A stretch of DNA of 64,000 bases from Altibacter lentus (lineage in GTDB: Bacteria > Bacteroidota > Bacteroidia > Flavobacteriales > Flavobacteriaceae): positions 2,496,963-2,560,962 of the forward strand of contig NZ_KN050846.1 of NCBI RefSeq assembly GCF_000746845.1. Reading direction: 5' to 3'. The notes beneath the pieces are model-generated. The model searched no databases, had not been told where the DNA came from, and saw only the letters and a list, made by a program, of their open reading frames with translations. Positions 63,543-64,000 of this stretch are shown here, piece by piece. The translations under genes were made by a program, and so were the position numbers. The number at the start of each line of letters is the position of its first letter. Position 1 is the first letter of the stretch.

Positions 63543-63591
63543 TCACGAATAATAGTAATTAGAAGCATCCAGTCTTACAAAAATAAACAGT
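63247..63591. repeat. 162-bp direct tandem repeat including the rodA tail
   Basis: Unit 1 (63247-63408) and unit 2 (63409-63570) differ at only about seven to nine positions; the first 21 bp of a third copy (63571-63591) lie inside rodA. Each unit has a copy of the last rodA codons with stop, plus about 115 bp of downstream sequence containing an AT-rich stem-loop (63289-63302 with 63315-63329 in unit 1). Confidence 0.93.
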
Positions 63592-64000
63592 AGTATGGTG
63601 AAGCCCCATAAGCCGGAACCTCCGTAGCTAAAGAATGGTAAGGGGATCCCTACTGTAGGAAATAGTCCGGTGACCATCCCTACGTTTACAAAAAAGTGAA
63701 GAAATAGGATTGAGGCAACGCTATACCCATAAACACGACTAAACTGATTCTTCTGTTTTTCGGCTAAAAAAAGGATTCTTAGAATAAGTGCCACAAAAAG
63801 AAGAACCACTAAAATACTTCCCAGAAAACCCCATTCTTCACCCACGGTACTAAAAATATAATCGGTTTGTTGTTCAGGTACAAAATTGCCTTTGGTCTGC
63901 GTTCCTTGCGTCCATCCCTTTCCGGTCCAACCGCCGCTCCCAATGGCGATCTCACTCTGATTGGTGTTATAACCAATTCCTTTGGAATCTACCTCCTTTC
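63543..64000 (-). CDS. rodA: Rod-shape-determining protein RodA (C-terminal part; runs off the window)
   Basis: The visible 151 codons encode the C-terminal part of a SEDS-family glycan polymerase: an NQSEIAIGSGGW extracellular loop, GNFVPEQQTDYIFSTVGEEWG and the last membrane helices with PTVGIPLPFFSYGG. RodA polymerises peptidoglycan with a class B PBP. The 5' end lies beyond base 64000. The final codons lie in the tandem 162-bp repeat; the stop is at 63543-63545. Confidence 0.93.
   Translation of the reverse strand, partial: KEVDSKGIGYNTNQSEIAIGSGGWTGKGWTQGTQTKGNFVPEQQTDYIFSTVGEEWGFLGSILVVLLFVALILRILFLAEKQKNQFSRVYGYSVASILFLHFFVNVGMVTGLFPTVGIPLPFFSYGGSGLWGFTILLFIFVRLDASNYYYS

Overview
The window is a chromosomal segment of a marine-type member of the Flavobacteriaceae (Bacteroidota). 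The evidence is as follows. Two secreted proteins end in type IX secretion (Por) sorting domains. Several promoters carry the Bacteroidota -7 box TAnnTTTG. Lipoproteins are frequent, and there is a full set of mevalonate-pathway genes typical of Flavobacteriia. Other lineage markers are a GYDIA-type GHMP kinase, a class II HMG-CoA reductase and a conserved OMP-TPR-LptC block. Coding density is high, genes often overlap by 1 to 11 bp, and I see no insertion sequence, prophage or CRISPR array.

Layout. 1-7.7 kb: two T9SS cargo proteins around mevalonate decarboxylase, then mevalonate kinase, a UbiA-family prenyltransferase and a nitrilase, then an RsuA-family pseudouridine synthase that lacks its catalytic Asp. 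8.0-12.9 kb: a polyamine operon (arginine decarboxylase, agmatinase, deoxyhypusine-synthase-like protein, GNAT-nitrilase fusion) that I read as a homospermidine route. 12.9-25.6 kb: small conserved genes, glycosyltransferases, TolB-like lipoproteins, an M28 peptidase, a polyferredoxin/FAD oxidoreductase pair, a DUF547 protein and a GH113 lipoprotein. 25.6-34.3 kb: a long minus-strand operon for arsenosugar biosynthesis. It contains an AhpD-like protein, radical-SAM ArsS, rhodanese, the TIGR04282 glycosyltransferase, a nucleoside phosphorylase, ArsM, a PiT transporter, a sterol-desaturase-like hydroxylase, DUF547 and the TIGR04283 glycosyltransferase. 34.4-37.8 kb: a DUF481 outer-membrane protein, an 11-bp tandem repeat array, an AT-rich PD-(D/E)XK nuclease-like gene, a hairpin element and tRNA-Phe. 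37.9-45.5 kb: coaX, OMP, TPR, lptC, a CNNM/CorC protein and a PpiD-like foldase. 45.6-50.2 kb: a GHMP kinase and HMG-CoA reductase (the second mevalonate locus) and a DPP-IV-like peptidase. 50.2-64 kb: two POT transporters, a thioredoxin, ComEC, an NlpC/P60 protein, LpxB, SurE, Prc, an ABC permease, a nuclease and the 3' part of rodA.

The most interesting system is the arsenosugar operon. Its nucleoside phosphorylase carries an Asp where purine-specific enzymes have Asn. This would suit cleavage of a 6-aminopurine arsenonucleoside made by ArsM plus ArsS, giving an arsenoribose phosphate for the two glycosyltransferases. Other points worth checking are two strong terminator-shaped hairpins inside the first codons of lptC and of an ABC permease gene, a pair of head-on overlapping promoters at 16.16 kb, a 162-bp tandem duplication of the rodA tail, and a dispersed hairpin element found next to that tail and next to the foreign-looking nuclease gene. 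All functional statements are from reading motifs and context; no database search was run.
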